From positions 142,564,766 through 142,628,765 of the forward strand of contig NC_037689.1 of NCBI RefSeq assembly GCF_003255815.1: a stretch of DNA of 64,000 nt. Reading direction: 5' to 3'. A program made the position numbers and the translations under genes. The number at the start of each line of letters is the position of its first letter. Positions within the stretch are counted from its first letter, which is position 1. Below are positions 12,701-24,411 of this stretch, piece by piece. Under the pieces are notes generated by a model, which was not told the DNA's origin, searched no databases, and worked only from the letters and a program-made list of their open reading frames with translations. Origin of the DNA: Theropithecus gelada. Lineage: Eukaryota; Chordata; Mammalia; Primates; Cercopithecidae.

Positions 12701-14564
12701 CTGCTTTTCCAGAATCAGTCACCACCTTTCTTCACCTGCTCTGTCCTGGGAGGCTATTTAGAAAGGATTCTCTCAATGGGCTCCTGGACTCTGATGTCCA
12801 CTGGGTTTGGCTAATGGGGAGCTCCAAGGACAGTCAGAGGTGGAAGGAAGGAAGGAGAGTGAGGGCTGTGGACTTACTCTCTTGGCTCCATCCCTGTGAG
12901 TCATCTCGGGCTGGATAAATCTCATTAGAGGTCACTGTTCTTCTCAAGATATCTATTTCCTCATGACTATTGGTCATTTCTGGTTCTAGTAACCACTTCC
13001 TCCCTGCTCTCATTCCTCTGGGTCTGTAGTGATGGCAGCTGCAACAAGCACTATCTCTGATGGTCTCCCTGCATCCACTTGTTTGTAAATGGTTTCTTTG
13101 TAGATAAATATTGGTCAAATTACTCCATTTTGGATGCACCATCTGTTTCCTATTTGACTTTGAAACCATATGCTTAGAACAGAGACTGGCATATAGTAAG
13201 TTTTTGGTGTATGGAATCTATTGCTTGTAGTAATATTAGTAGCAGTGTAGAGGTAGTAGTAGTTGCAGTGGAGGTAATGGTGCTGGTATTTTTCAAAGCC
13301 ACTCATTCAGTCACATGCAAAGCCAGTAGCAGGTTGTATCCTTCTTCCATACTCAGCTCTTTCTCGTTGATTGCTCCTCACCCATCTGTGCTGCAGAGGA
13401 AAACATATGGTTGGCCTCTAATTGCTTGCTCTTTGTGGCCACAGATTGGGGCAAATCCCAAGCAGATCCTATCCTATATCTGGTACTTTATGTGGTGTTT
13501 AAACCTGCCTTAGACAGCTAAAAATTGTGAAAAAAAATTATTAAAAAATGTAGCTGAGGGTTATTATTATAACTAAAGTAGTGTCAGTTTATAATATCAC
13601 TTGTACAAAGGCCCAAAAACAAGAAGTAAAAGGGTGCCCAGGACTCCCCTGCTTCTTGTCCTAGTTGCAGCTCTGATTTACACTGTGACATGGGAGAGTC
13701 ACTTTGAGTATGTTCCACAACCTGATATGATAAAGAAGAATACTCTTGAAAACTGAACACATCAGAAATAAAAAGTTCAATACAATGAACTCATTGTACA
13801 CTGATGACCTTTACATTCTTATTATTCATTTTGCTTGAAAACATAATCACTAAGGTTTTCAATAGGATAAATAGGAATTATTTTATAAAGTCAGTTGTAA
13901 TCTTCCAATAGAAATATGCACTAAATGTTTTCCTAACATTTGGATTAATTTTCCTTGGATAGTGATATACCCATCAAAACATTTTTTGGTAAACAAATTC
14001 AGAAAACAATTTTAAAAGGTAATAAAGTAATTGAAAGCTGTTATTTTCAGCAATTGTAATCAGTTTCTGACCTGCTCTAGTTGATGTGGCCTTTTGGTGT
14101 TTTGTTTTGTTTTGTTTTTTCTATAACATGACATGACAGGGTGTTATTCTCACTGTTAATTGCAGACAAGAGTACAAAAAATTATTCGAAGTTAGCTTGT
14201 GAGCATTTAACACATTGAACTCTAGACAACATCTGAGGTTCGCTAAAAAAATTATGTACGTTAATACCAATCTTCTTTTGGTTCGTTTGTGTTTAGATGA
14301 CCGTCATGGGAATGCAATAAATTGGTTGTGTCTGGAGGTCAGCAGCATATTTTGCTAGGCCTCTCTTCATTTTATGGTGTATGAAGTAAAGATATGTGAC
14401 CTTGATGAACACTGAAACAAAATTCCAGGGTCTGTTTCTCTTGTGTTTTGTTTTTTAAATTTATTTTCCATTATCAAGTTTTGTTATTTCCTATAGAGGA
14501 TGAGACAAGTGTCAACCTGTGGGAGGAACCTAGGGCCACGCCTTCTCTATATTTGGTCCTCTCT

Positions 14565-15075
14565 CTGATTGTCTTTTAAAATATCTTTAGCTTTTTATTT
14601 TGAAACAATTATAAGTTCATTAGAAGTTTCAAAGATATATACATGGAGTCCTTATGTACCTTTCAACCAGTATCTCCCAATAGTACACTCTTCAGTACAC
14701 TACCACATTACACTATCAAAACTAGAACACTGACATTGATACAATCCAGAGCTTTTTAAGATTCAACACTTGTCTTTTGGGTATTCTAGGCACATTACAT
14801 TTCCATATGAATGGTGTAATTATCTTGTCAATTTCTATTAAAAAGCTATTTTAGAATTTTGGTTAGAATTAAGTTGAAACTATAGATGAATTTGGAAATA
14901 ACTGCCATCTTACAATATTAATCATCTAACCAAAAATCAAAGAATATATTTTAATTTTTCTATGCCATTAATTTATCTTTGCAATTTTTTTGTAGTTTTC
15001 AGTGTACAAGTCATTTACATCTTTGTTCAGATTTGTCCCTGAGCCTTACTATTTTTAGTGATATTTTAAATTGCA
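14565..15075 (-). repeat. Ancient L1M fragments, reverse orientation
   Basis: Sequences such as 'gaaacaattataagttcat' and 'ttgaaactatagatgaattt' match the reverse-complement style of old mammalian L1M 3' and ORF2 regions. The copy-B counterpart is at about 36970-37460. No coding capacity remains. Confidence 0.5.
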
Positions 15076-16103
15076 ATTGTTCTTAGTTTCAACTTTCAGT
15101 TGTTGAAATTAACTTCCAGTCCACCCTAGGACTACCATTGGCTGAAACACTGTCTCTTCCAACATATAACTTCTAATATATAAACATACAATTGATGTAT
15201 ATGTTGATCTCTCACTCTGCAATGTTGCTAACCTCAATTATTGTAGAAGCATTTTTTTAGATTGACTTTTCTACATATACTCTCAGGTAGTCTTTGACAA
15301 AAGACACTTTTACTTCTCCCTTCCAATCTGAATGCTTTTTTTTTTTTTTTTTTTGGCACTGGACACAATCTCCAGTACAAAGCTTAACTATGCCCACACT
15401 GGTGCACATGTTGGTGTTAGATTGTAGTATCCTGCATGTAACAACAACTTCCAGCACTTGAATATCCATTCCTTCCCCCACCCACATACTGGCAGAATTC
15501 ATGTTGGGAGACTATATTTACTATGAACATACATCCCTCATTTGAAACAAGACTAGAATACACGGGAAAGAATGTTTATTCACTAAGTTCTGACAGACTG
15601 AAGGTCATTGTTTCAGATTCTACATGGACATTGCGTAAAAGAATATGGGCTGCAATTTGCCTGGCAGTAGCCTAAAAGTAACTGGTCTTCAAGGTGCATA
15701 TGAAGGAACTATAGGAGGGAAATGGGATAATTTATTATTATTATTAATAATAATTAAATGTAACTAGTAATTAATAACTAATAACTAAATGTAGCCACAC
15801 TAGCTTCGAGGGATTTGAGGTGAGACATGTAAAATACTAGGTCATGGTGGGTGCTGGAAGACAAAAGAATGAATCACTTAATAGGAATGGCTGTGGGGAA
15901 GGGCTTGAAGGAACCATCCTCTCGCTTCCATGTGAACCATGAACATTAAACATGGAGAAATGAGGAGCGGCGGCAGATCCATTTGGGATGCATAGTCTTC
16001 AGAGGATTCTGAAACAACAGCAGCATTTGGTTTCCTCTACACCCCTTTCCCCTCCCCCGCAAGCCCAGGGAGTGGGCAGCAGTGGTGCTTTGTGATGTCA
16101 AAG

Positions 16104-16303
16104 CCACCCCAGGACTGCCATTGGCTGGGACGCTGCCTGTATGATCAAACAAAGCTCAAGGGCGTGGCTTTGCCTTGTCACCAGGAGGGCATATATAGGG
16201 AGGGCAAGAGCTCTGGGACATCTCCCTGGGAAGCTTCAATATAGCTGTGGAAGTCTGGACTCTACAAGAGCCTGCTATAGACATTCTATAACCAACCCCA
16301 ATC
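16104..16303 (+). promoter_or_regulatory. SPANXN copy A promoter and 5' UTR
   Basis: An inverted CCAAT box (attggct) lies at about 16119, a GT/GC box (gggcgtggctt) at 16160-16170, and a TATA box (atatatagg) at 16191-16199, 113 bp before the ATG. Order and spacing are the same in copy B (TATA at about 38147). The 5' UTR begins presumably about 30 bp after the TATA box. The frame upstream of the ATG is closed by a TAA at about 16289-16291, fixing the start at 16304. Confidence 0.7.
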
Positions 16304-16381
16304 ATGGAACAGCCAACTTCAAGCACCAATGGGGAAAAGAGGAAGAGCCCCTGTGAATCCAACAACAACAAAAATGACGAG
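16304..16381 (+). CDS. SPANXN: SPANXN gene A, coding exon 1 (26 codons)
   Basis: The exon encodes MEQPTSSTNGEKRKSPCESN followed by NNKNDE, the recognisable N-terminus of SPANX-N proteins (sperm protein associated with the nucleus, X-linked), small basic-then-acidic cancer/testis antigens. The exon is 78 nt and ends in phase 0 at GAG|GTCAGA. The donor has C at +3, unlike GTAAGA in gene B but the same as the third gene, so GTCAGA may be ancestral. The antisense provirus begins only 8 bp into the intron. If the donor is not used, the frame stays open to 16687 (127 aa), reading into the LTR. Gene class is certain; expression and splicing of this copy are not shown by sequence. Confidence 0.9.
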
Positions 16382-16388
16382 GTCAGAT

Positions 16389-16836
16389 TGTTAGGTTTTG
16401 AAGGGAAGGCGAGGGTGAAAGAAAGACACACTGAGAGGGGGCGGCTCAAACAGCAACACAGGAATACTGCAGACACCTGTGGAAGTGGGGGGCCCGCTTC
16501 ATGCCAGAGCCCACCGCTGCTTACAGGCTGGGGTGCTTGTAGGTATGGCTGGGAGGGGCCTGGGCAGTATGGCTTCCTGCCTGGCAGGATATTGATAAGA
16601 TGGCTTTATGATCAGGCTGTTTGGCCCTTTTTCCAGTGGGATGTCATTATGGTGTTTCTTGGAACTTTGCCCAGCAAGATACGATAGGAAAGTTTCTTTA
16701 GTTGGGCCTTTGTCCGCCTTGTGTTACAATGATTAGGCAAGATTTTTCTCCCAGCCCGAACCCCCATGGAATGTTTCACTTTGACCAAGGTCTGCAAAAT
16801 AGCAGGGGGCTTATTAAATGGTGGTTTGGACTCGCA
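16389..16836 (-). repeat. Proviral 3' LTR (copy A)
   Basis: The 448-bp LTR is paired with 24412-24873. It begins 8 bp downstream of the exon 1 splice junction. The first half of copy B's solo LTR resembles this LTR. Confidence 0.88.
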
Positions 16837-16849
16837 TTCTTGCCTTCTA

Positions 16850-18500
16850 CTTTGGTATAAAAGGAAGAGGGGCGTTGTTGAGTATCTGGCTGCCTCCTGC
16901 TGAATAGGGGAGCTGTAATCAGGGTTTGGGTTTTGAAGCAGTGGGTGTTGGACTTCAGAGTGGTTTTCCTGGAGGCACTGGTACTGGACTTGGCAGAGGA
17001 GAAGGATGGTATCCATGGGTTGCAGGGTGGCTGCCTGGACGAGGGAGTTTGGCCTTCGGGAGATAAAGCAGGATATGAAGGTGAGTATACATGGGCCAAT
17101 TGTAGTATCAGGAGGAGGAAGATTAAGGGCCCTAAGAAAGGGGCCACCTGCTATCCCAGTGCTGAGTGCAGCAGAGATGTTTAGTTCTGCTAACACTAGA
17201 ATGAGATGTAGAGCCTGCTTAGTGTGTGTGGAGGAAGATGAGACAGAAGCTACTAAAGGAACCTGGATGGTCTGCTTGTTAGGCAAAATGTTAATGTTTA
17301 GATTAGCAAAAAAGTTGTACGTTATGGTGGTTAACAAAACTTGTAGGTTATGGTGGCAAGCCATGAGAAGGTGGGGGTTGAATTCTGCACAAACCCTTTG
17401 TTTTAACTTTTATATTTTTCCAAGTTGAATAGCTGCCAGCAAGGGTAGCCCCTCTGAGGGCCTGATAGGAAATGGTGGTGGGGGAGGAGGTGAAGGCTGT
17501 GTGGTTTTGGAGAGAGAGGGAGAAATGGGTTTTTGTAACTATTAGCCACTGTGGTCCTGACAGGGCAGAAGGATACAGGTTGCAGTTGAGGGAATTGTTT
17601 GTGGATTTTTTCCAGGGAGCGCCTTTGAGTTGGATACTTGGAGAGCGGCGCCATCAGAGAGGGGAGGGGTTGGTAAGAGGTGTGGGAGGGGTTGGTAGGA
17701 GGTGTGGGAGGGGTTGGTAGGAGGTGTTTTATGAAATCTGACTGGTAACATCTTCAGTTAAGAGGCTATGAGGCGAAGGAGGGTGACAGCCCTGTGTGTG
17801 ATGGTGTGGGTGGATTTGATGGATTGGGGGCACAGGTGATTAGCCGAGCAAGATTATAAACAGGTTGGGGAATGAATTGGTCAATTGGGTGAGATGCAGG
17901 TTTATTTTGGACCAGGTTTATGTGGCCAGGTTGACAAGAAGGGCTGTGAACTAATGGATTTGTGTGGACAAACAAGTTTAACAGTTGGAAGTAAAAGGGG
18001 AGTGTGACTGATTTAACGGGCAATGTGTGAGGCTGATGAAGGGGGCTCAATTGTTAGACATTCAGGGTGGGCACTTAGAATATCCCACAGACAAAGAGGA
18101 CAAAGGAGAAAAAGGAGATTTGAGTAGGAGTGAAATTTTGGAAGGTGCCCTGCAGTCTTACCTCCTGCATTAGTGTGAGAAACTGGCAGGACTATTCAGG
18201 GACATGGGGAAGGGAAACCAGGAAAGATCTGAAATAAAGTAGGAGGTAAAATATTGGAAATTGGCGATGGAGAGTGTTATGGACTAGGGCATTTGTATTG
18301 GCAACTTCTGGAATTCTTGTTAAGTACAGTGAGGTTGGTCCTGTGAGGGAAGGAGAATAATTTGGGGGTGAACAAATTTCTACATGTGGATCTGGTGCTC
18401 TTTTTAGTTTGGAATGGTGCATTCAGTGTGGAAAGGATGTTAGCTTTGCCCCAGTCAGAGTAGTTAGGATAACCTGGTGAGGACTCATCCACTTAGGTTG
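16850..18500 (-). pseudogene. Proviral env remnant
   Basis: The remnant is located between integrase-like sequence and the 3' LTR. The longest open piece is 16612-17364 on the - strand, which runs on into the LTR. It contains a hydrophobic, Ser/Ala/Gly-rich stretch resembling a fusion-peptide region of class I Env transmembrane subunits. Surface-subunit scraps lie around 18192-18492. Stops and frameshifts are numerous and no intact envelope protein is possible. The assignment rests mainly on position and weak composition. Confidence 0.55.
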
Positions 18501-19344
18501 GAGAGGGGAGGAGGAGGAGTCTGTGATTCAGACCCAATCCCCTGGTTGTAGGGACAGGGAGGAGTGTTTTGAGAATGGACTTTTAGGCTCGGTCAAGTAA
18601 GCATTTGCATACTGTCTCATTAGATGTTGGGTGAGGTGTAACGCTGGCCAAGTATTCCATATAGAAGGGGGAGAAAATACAGGGAGATTCTGGAGGATAA
18701 AGGGGCATTTGTACATGAGCTTAAATGGGCTTAGGCTGAGGGGCTTTTGGGAGATGACTCATAAACGCATGAGGAACAGTGGGAGAAGTGAAGTCCAGGC
18801 CATTTTAACCTTTAGGGAGAGTTTGGTTAGTTGTTGTTTTTTATACAATTTTTCCTGAAGATTCTGGGTGGTAAGGAATATGCAAAGCCCATTTAATGTT
18901 TAGCGCCTTTACCACCTGTTGGTTAAACTGTGAAACAAATTGGCCCATTGTCTGACTGGATGCAAGAGGGGAGTTTAAACCGGTGGATAATATGAGTGAA
19001 GAGAATAGAAGCGATGGTGTGCGTCTTTTCGGTGGTGGTAGGAAAAGCTTTTATCCATCCAGAGAATGTATCTACCATTGTCAGAATGTAGAGGAATGTA
19101 TGGGGGGCATGTGAGTGATGTTGATTTGCTAGTCCTGCCCTGGTAAGTGTCCTCAGGCCTTGTGGTTGAAAAGGAGGTGGTTTGATAGCTTCCTGAGGGG
19201 AAGTCTGAGTGCAAAGGGAGCATGCCTTAGTAATATCTTTGAGATGGGCAGCTATGGTGGAAGAATATATGTAACTTTTTAAAAGCTGGAGTAAGGGCAG
19301 TAACCAGCATGGAAATGGCTGTGCACATATAAAAGAACAGAAGG

Positions 19345-19645
19345 GCTGGGCGCGGTGGCTCAAGCCTGTAATCCCAGCACTTTGGGAGGCTGAGACAGGC
19401 GGATCACGAGGTCAGGAGATCGAGACCATCCTGGCTAACACGGTGAAACCCTGTCTCTACTAAAAAATACAAAAAACTAGCCGAGCGAGGTGGCGGGCAC
19501 TTGTAGTCCCAGCTACTCGAGAGGCTGAGGCAGGAGAATGGCGTCAACCCAGGAGGCGGAGCTTGCAGTGAGCTGAGATCCGGCCACTGCACTCCAACCT
19601 TGGCAACAGAGCAAGACTCTGTCTCACAAAAAAAAAAAAAAAAAA
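19345..19645 (+). mobile_element. Young AluY inserted in the proviral pol
   Basis: A complete Alu dimer (ggctgggcgcggtggctcaa to poly-A) lies within pol, with 'aagaacagaag' target-site duplications at about 19333 and 19645. The right arm carries 'gatccggccactgcac', a variant I associate with Old World monkey AluY lineages. Confidence 0.92.
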
Positions 19646-21919
19646 AGAACAGAAGGTTTTTAAAACTTGGGCAAGACACTTTATCATTGAGATCGAACCA
19701 TTTTTTCCTGAATGGAATCAGCCCAGGCAAGTGGGGTTTGTTCCTCCTGGGTATATACAGGGTGTATGCTGGGAAAAATGAGCAATAACGATGGGGTTGT
19801 AAGGGCTGCCTGCCAGGCTGCTGAATTTGTTGAAAGGTTTTTCTTGAGTATGCATCTTTAGACTTTCGGCGCCCCTTGCAATGGATAATGGTGGCCATCA
19901 GTGGTAGTTTAGCCACCCCCAGCAGCTTATGTATAAGTTTGCCATTTCTTATGGGGGTTCCTTTTGTAGTTAGAAAACCCTGTTCCTGCCAGATTAAGGC
20001 ATGAGAGTGTAGGACATGGTATGCATATTTGGAATTGGTGTAAATGTTGACCCTCTTTGCCTTTGCTAGGGTGAGGGTCCTGGTTAGGGCAACTAGCTTT
20101 GCCTGTTGAGAGGTAGCATGGAGTGGGAGAGCATTAGATTCTAGGAGTTTATTTTCAGCAATGATGGCATAGCCAGCTGCTGGACACGGCTGCCTAAAAG
20201 AGCTTCCATTAATTAACCATGTGTGTGTTCCCTGCAAAGGGGCATCTGAAATGTGTTGGAAGGGGAAGGAGAGGGAATCTAAGAGGTCCAGACAGGAGAG
20301 AGAGAGCTTAGAGTCAGAAGTGCTTACAAGGAGGAGGGTGGCTGAGTTGAGAGTTTTATATCTCTGGAAGGTGATTAGAGGGTTACCTATGAATAAGGTG
20401 TGTACCTGCTGAAAGTGGGATGGTGGGAGGGATAGAAGAAATTGATGGTTTATGAGGTCCTGTGGGTAATGGAAAGATGCAATAGTAATGTGTTGGTAGA
20501 GAGGGAGTTTCCGTGCCTCTAAGGCCAGCGATGTGGCCACACCCGAGATTTTTAGTCAGAGTGACCAGCCTTGGATGACAGAGTCCAGTTGTTTTGAGAG
20601 ATGTGCAATGGCTCGTGCGGCGTCACCATATGTTTGGCAGAGTAGTCCAAGAGCAAGGGCTTGGTCGGAATATACATACAAAGTACAGGGCTTGGGATTG
20701 GGCAGTCCCAGTGCCAGGGCAATTAAAAGGGCATTTTTTTAGTGTAGTTTAGTTTAGTTTTGTTTTTGTGGGAATTGATGGGGTAAGCTGGGTTTGGGGG
20801 TTTTAGGATGAGCCCATGAGAGGCTATGTAGAGTGCCTTGGCCAGCAAGTCAAAGTTGGGAATTCACAGCCAGAAGTATCCCACAAGGCCCAAGAAGGAG
20901 GGGAGGTACTTCTTTTGTGTGGGGAAGGGGCATGTCACAAATTAGCTCCTCTCATTGGGTTGGGATGGTTCAAGAATTAGGGGTTAGGACAAACTCATGT
21001 TTGTGCTACCTGAGATTTTGTGGGTTAGGCCCAATATCCTCGATTATGGAGGAAGTTTAAAACCTGAGTGGTGTGTTGAATGGACAGGTTAAGGAAGGGG
21101 CTACAGAGAAGGAGGTCATTGACGTATCGGAGGAGGGCACTAGGAAAAAGAGGAAGTTCAGCTAGGTCCTTGATGAGGGCCTGTCTGAATAGGTGGGGGC
21201 TATTCTGGAACCCCTGTAGGAGTATAATCCATGTTAGTTGGGTGGACATGTGAGTACTAGGATTTGACTAAGTTAAAACAAAGAGACTTTGGTAAGCTGG
21301 GTTTAAGGGAATAGTGAAATAGGCATCTTTTAGCTCCAACACAGAGGAGTGTGTGGTAGATGTAGGAATATGGGAGAGTAGAGTATATGGGTTGCAGACC
21401 ACCAGATGGATTGGTACCACTGCCTGGTTAACAACTTGGAGATCCTGGACAAAGGGGTAAGTCTTGTCTGTCTTCTGGAAAGCCAGAAAAGGGGTGTTGT
21501 AGGGAGAGTTGACAGGCTTGAGAATTTGAGCTTGTAAAATTTAAAGATAATAGGTTTTAGGCCCCTAAGCAAGGCTGGATTAAGGATATGTTAAGACTGA
21601 TGAAGGAAAATGGAGGGGTTTTGAAGGGTTATTTTAAATGGGATGTGATGTGTGGCTATTGTGGGTTTAGAAGCATTCCAAACTTCAGAATTAACAGAAG
21701 GTAACAGGGTGGATAATGAGGATGAGTGGGGGAAGAGGGAAGCATTTGGGTGTCAGAGTAAAATAAAAGGGGTAGAATTGTAGAAGCCACATTGCATGGA
21801 GACCTGGGATTGACTTAATACGTCCCACCCCAAGATACGTGTAGGGGACTGAGGGATAACCAGGAAACAGTGGGTGAAGGGGGATGTTGAATAGGTTGTA
21901 TAATAAAGGACCAGTCTGG

Positions 21920-22240
21920 GGGCTGGGCGCGGTGGCTCACGCCTGTAATCCCAGCACTTTGGGAGGCTGAGGTGGGCAGATCATGACGTCAGGAGATCGA
22001 GACCATTCTGGCTAACACGGCGAAACCCCATCTCTACTAAAAAAAAAAAAAAAAAAAATTAACCAGGCATGGTGGCGGGTGCCTGCAGTCCCAGCTACTT
22101 GGGAGGCTGAGGCAGGAGAATGGCGTGAACCTGGGAGGCAGAGCTTGCAGTGAGCGGAGATCGCGCCACTGCACTCCAGCCTGGGCGACAGAGCGAAACT
22201 CTGTCTCAAAATAAATAAATTAATTAATTAATTAATTAAA
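21920..22240 (+). mobile_element. AluY inserted near the proviral protease/RT boundary
   Basis: A full-length Alu ends in a tail of 'aaataaattaattaatt'. Target-site duplications 'aaaggaccagtctg' lie on both sides (about 21905 and 22239). Confidence 0.92.
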
Positions 22241-22449
22241 GGACCAGTCTGTTTGTGCCTAGAGGCGATTCCATTGATTCTCACAATAGAGATCGAAGAA
22301 CTGAAAAAGGGTCCAGAATATTCTGGTAAAACTGAGTAACTAGTTGTCCTATTGAGTATCCAATAGGAAAGATATGGGTTTACCAGAGACTGATAGCATT
22401 ACCCTGGGTTCTGTGGTGGTGATGGCAGTGGGGGCGGTGGACTCTAGGC

Positions 22450-24390
22450 CCCATCAGACTTCAGGTACAGGCGGTGAAGGAGGATGAAGAGTTTCACTGA
22501 GCACAGTCTAACTTCCAGTGTTGCTTGATACGACAGATGGGGCAAGGTTTCCAGAGTGTCCTGGGATTAGGGCAGGCTTTTTCCCAGTGTCCATGTTGGA
22601 CACACTTACAACAGGCTCCTGGAGTTGACCATTACCAAGTTGAGGAATTCTGTATGCCTTGGGAACTCTGTTGAGTGGCAGCTATCAGCATGTGGTATTT
22701 AGCCTGGTCCTTTTTTAGGTTTGGGGTTTTTAGTTCTTCCTCTCTATTCTTAAAGACCTTAAAGGCCACTTTGATTAAGTCTCTTTGGGAGGTTTGAGGA
22801 CCATCCTCCAGTTTTTAAAGTTTCTTTCAAATGTCTGGGGCTGACTGGGAGATAAAGTGTAAATGGAGTTCGCTTTTCCCCTTATTGTTATTAGGGCTTA
22901 AGGTGGTCTATTTAGTTGTGACTTTTGAAAGGCGGGAGATGAAAAGAGCAGGGGCGACTTTATTTATGCCAGCTAGAAGGCATGATATGATATGATATGG
23001 CCCGGTTTCTGTCTGTCTACGGAAGTCGCCTGAAAATTCCACCTGGGGTCAGTTCTGAGGACAGCTACGGTTCCTACTGGGTTATGAGAAGCATCTTGTT
23101 GGTGGAGGGTGTTCTCATGTGCCTGGGTGCCAATAAAGATGTGTTCCCTGTCCTCCAAGGTGAGGGTAGAGGAGAGCATGACATATATGTCATGGCAGGT
23201 AAGGCCATAAGATTTAGAGAAGTACAGAAATTCCTTGTGGAAGGAGGTAGGATCCATTGAATAGGTGTCAAGTCTCTTTTCACTATGGGAGAAGTCAGCT
23301 AGAGAGAAGGGAACTTGAATTCAGATTATGCTTTCAGCCCTCGTGACCTCCTGCAAGGGAAGGACTCTGGAAGACCTTTGGACATGTGCCTGGTTTCTGT
23401 AGATAAGGGGTTGGGTGTGAGACCTGGTTTGAGGTGGAGAAGGAAGGGGTATGGAGGGCTACAGTAAGGGGGTGGAGGAGCCGGATCCGAAGGAGAAGGT
23501 GGAGGGAATGGTGGTGGGCAGGAGACTGAAGAATGGGTGCATTCGCCAGGTTGAAATTCAGAGAAGGAAGCCTTGTCTGTAGGAGGAGGCATTTTGGGGG
23601 GTTTCTCCTTGAGGAGGAAGATTTGAAAAGGTAAATAAGATTGGCAGAGAGAGAGAGTGAGACATGAAAGGAGATAAGCAAAGCACTTAGAGTATTTACC
23701 ATTGTGCTGGAGAAAGTTTTTTAGATTATGTTGAATTTGGAAGTTGAATGTTGTGTTTTATGGAAGAGGGGAGTGTATACTCTGGAAGGCAGTGAATACC
23801 CCTGAGGAAAGTGAGTACCCTGGAAGGCAGTGAATACCCCAGTGGGGAGCGAGCACTCCAGAGAGAAGTGAATACCCCAGAGGAAAGTGAGCACTCGATT
23901 CCTCCTGGGAGAAGGGATCTGGAGAGTTGGGGCAGCCCTGTACTATTTATGCTCCCCAGAGGCTGGAGCAGCCAGACTGACAAACGTTCTGAGGCTGAGA
24001 AGGGAGGCTGCAGTCACCTGGTGACTGGGGAGAACTCTCACCCAGCACTTGATTTTTTTTGGAGAACAGGCAGAAATAGAGAGGAATCCAGAAAGGAGGA
24101 AGAGGGAGACTCACCCACTAATTGAAGCCCAGTGTTGGATGTGATGTCCAGCAATGGGTGTGATCCTTGTTGCAGCTGCCCAGAAAGGGGAAGGAAGGGG
24201 GAAAAAAAGGTGGAGAGTTTGATCAATATCTGGAGGTTAGCCCAGGGCTCGAGAAAACTAGAGAATAAGGGGAACCGGACTAGGAACAGGGAGATCACTC
24301 AGGATCTGGAAGCAGGCCCCAGTCTTGTTTGTGCTGCTTGCTGCTTTCCCGGCTGCAAAAGAAAACTTACCCATTAGAACCCAATCACCA
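22450..24390 (-). pseudogene. Proviral gag and 5' leader remnant
   Basis: Between the primer-binding site and pol on the - strand there are only short frames (22973-23283, 23326-23702), one with a proline-rich matrix/p12-like composition and a PPPP run. A nucleocapsid-like cysteine cluster may sit near 22560-22625. The leader near 23770-23900 holds imperfect tandem repeats of about 20 bp ('gtgaataccccagaggaaag' type). No intact Gag is encoded. Confidence 0.6.
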
Positions 24391-24411
24391 TTCCAGCTTT
24401 TGACACCAAAA

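Larger units (their letters stand above)
11906..16085. other. Spacer between L1 and SPANXN promoter, copy A: no gene seen
   Basis: No gene is recognised. Contents are ancient repeat fragments, a T-rich tract at 15339-15354, and a TTATTATTA/TAATTAATAA stretch at 15735-15790. Short open frames at 12147-12380 and 12640-12918 resemble no known protein. The first is identical in copy B, but so is all DNA around it, so conservation is not evidence of coding. About 460 bp (roughly 15450-15925) have no counterpart in copy B. Confidence 0.6.
18900..22350 (-). pseudogene. Proviral pol remnant (RT, RNase H, integrase)
   Basis: Reading the - strand from high to low coordinates, a reverse transcriptase piece at 21025-21249 contains LLQGFQNSP and, at the YxDD site, YVND (about 21111-21133), so the first catalytic Asp is replaced by Asn. 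RNase H sequence in 19650-20540 has INGSS where an Asp is expected. Integrase scraps at 18923-19363 keep VDTFSGW and QSDNGP, holding two of the acidic catalytic residues. The frame is broken throughout and split by Alus. It is non-functional. Confidence 0.85.

Noticed and set aside
12147..12918. Small open frames conserved between copies A and B
   Set aside because: The surrounding non-coding DNA is equally identical, so conservation reflects recent conversion or duplication rather than coding selection.
16776..17428. Frames of 80-140 aa on both strands
   Set aside because: They lie in the degraded env of the intronic provirus. The + strand ones are shadows, and none has an intact protein domain.
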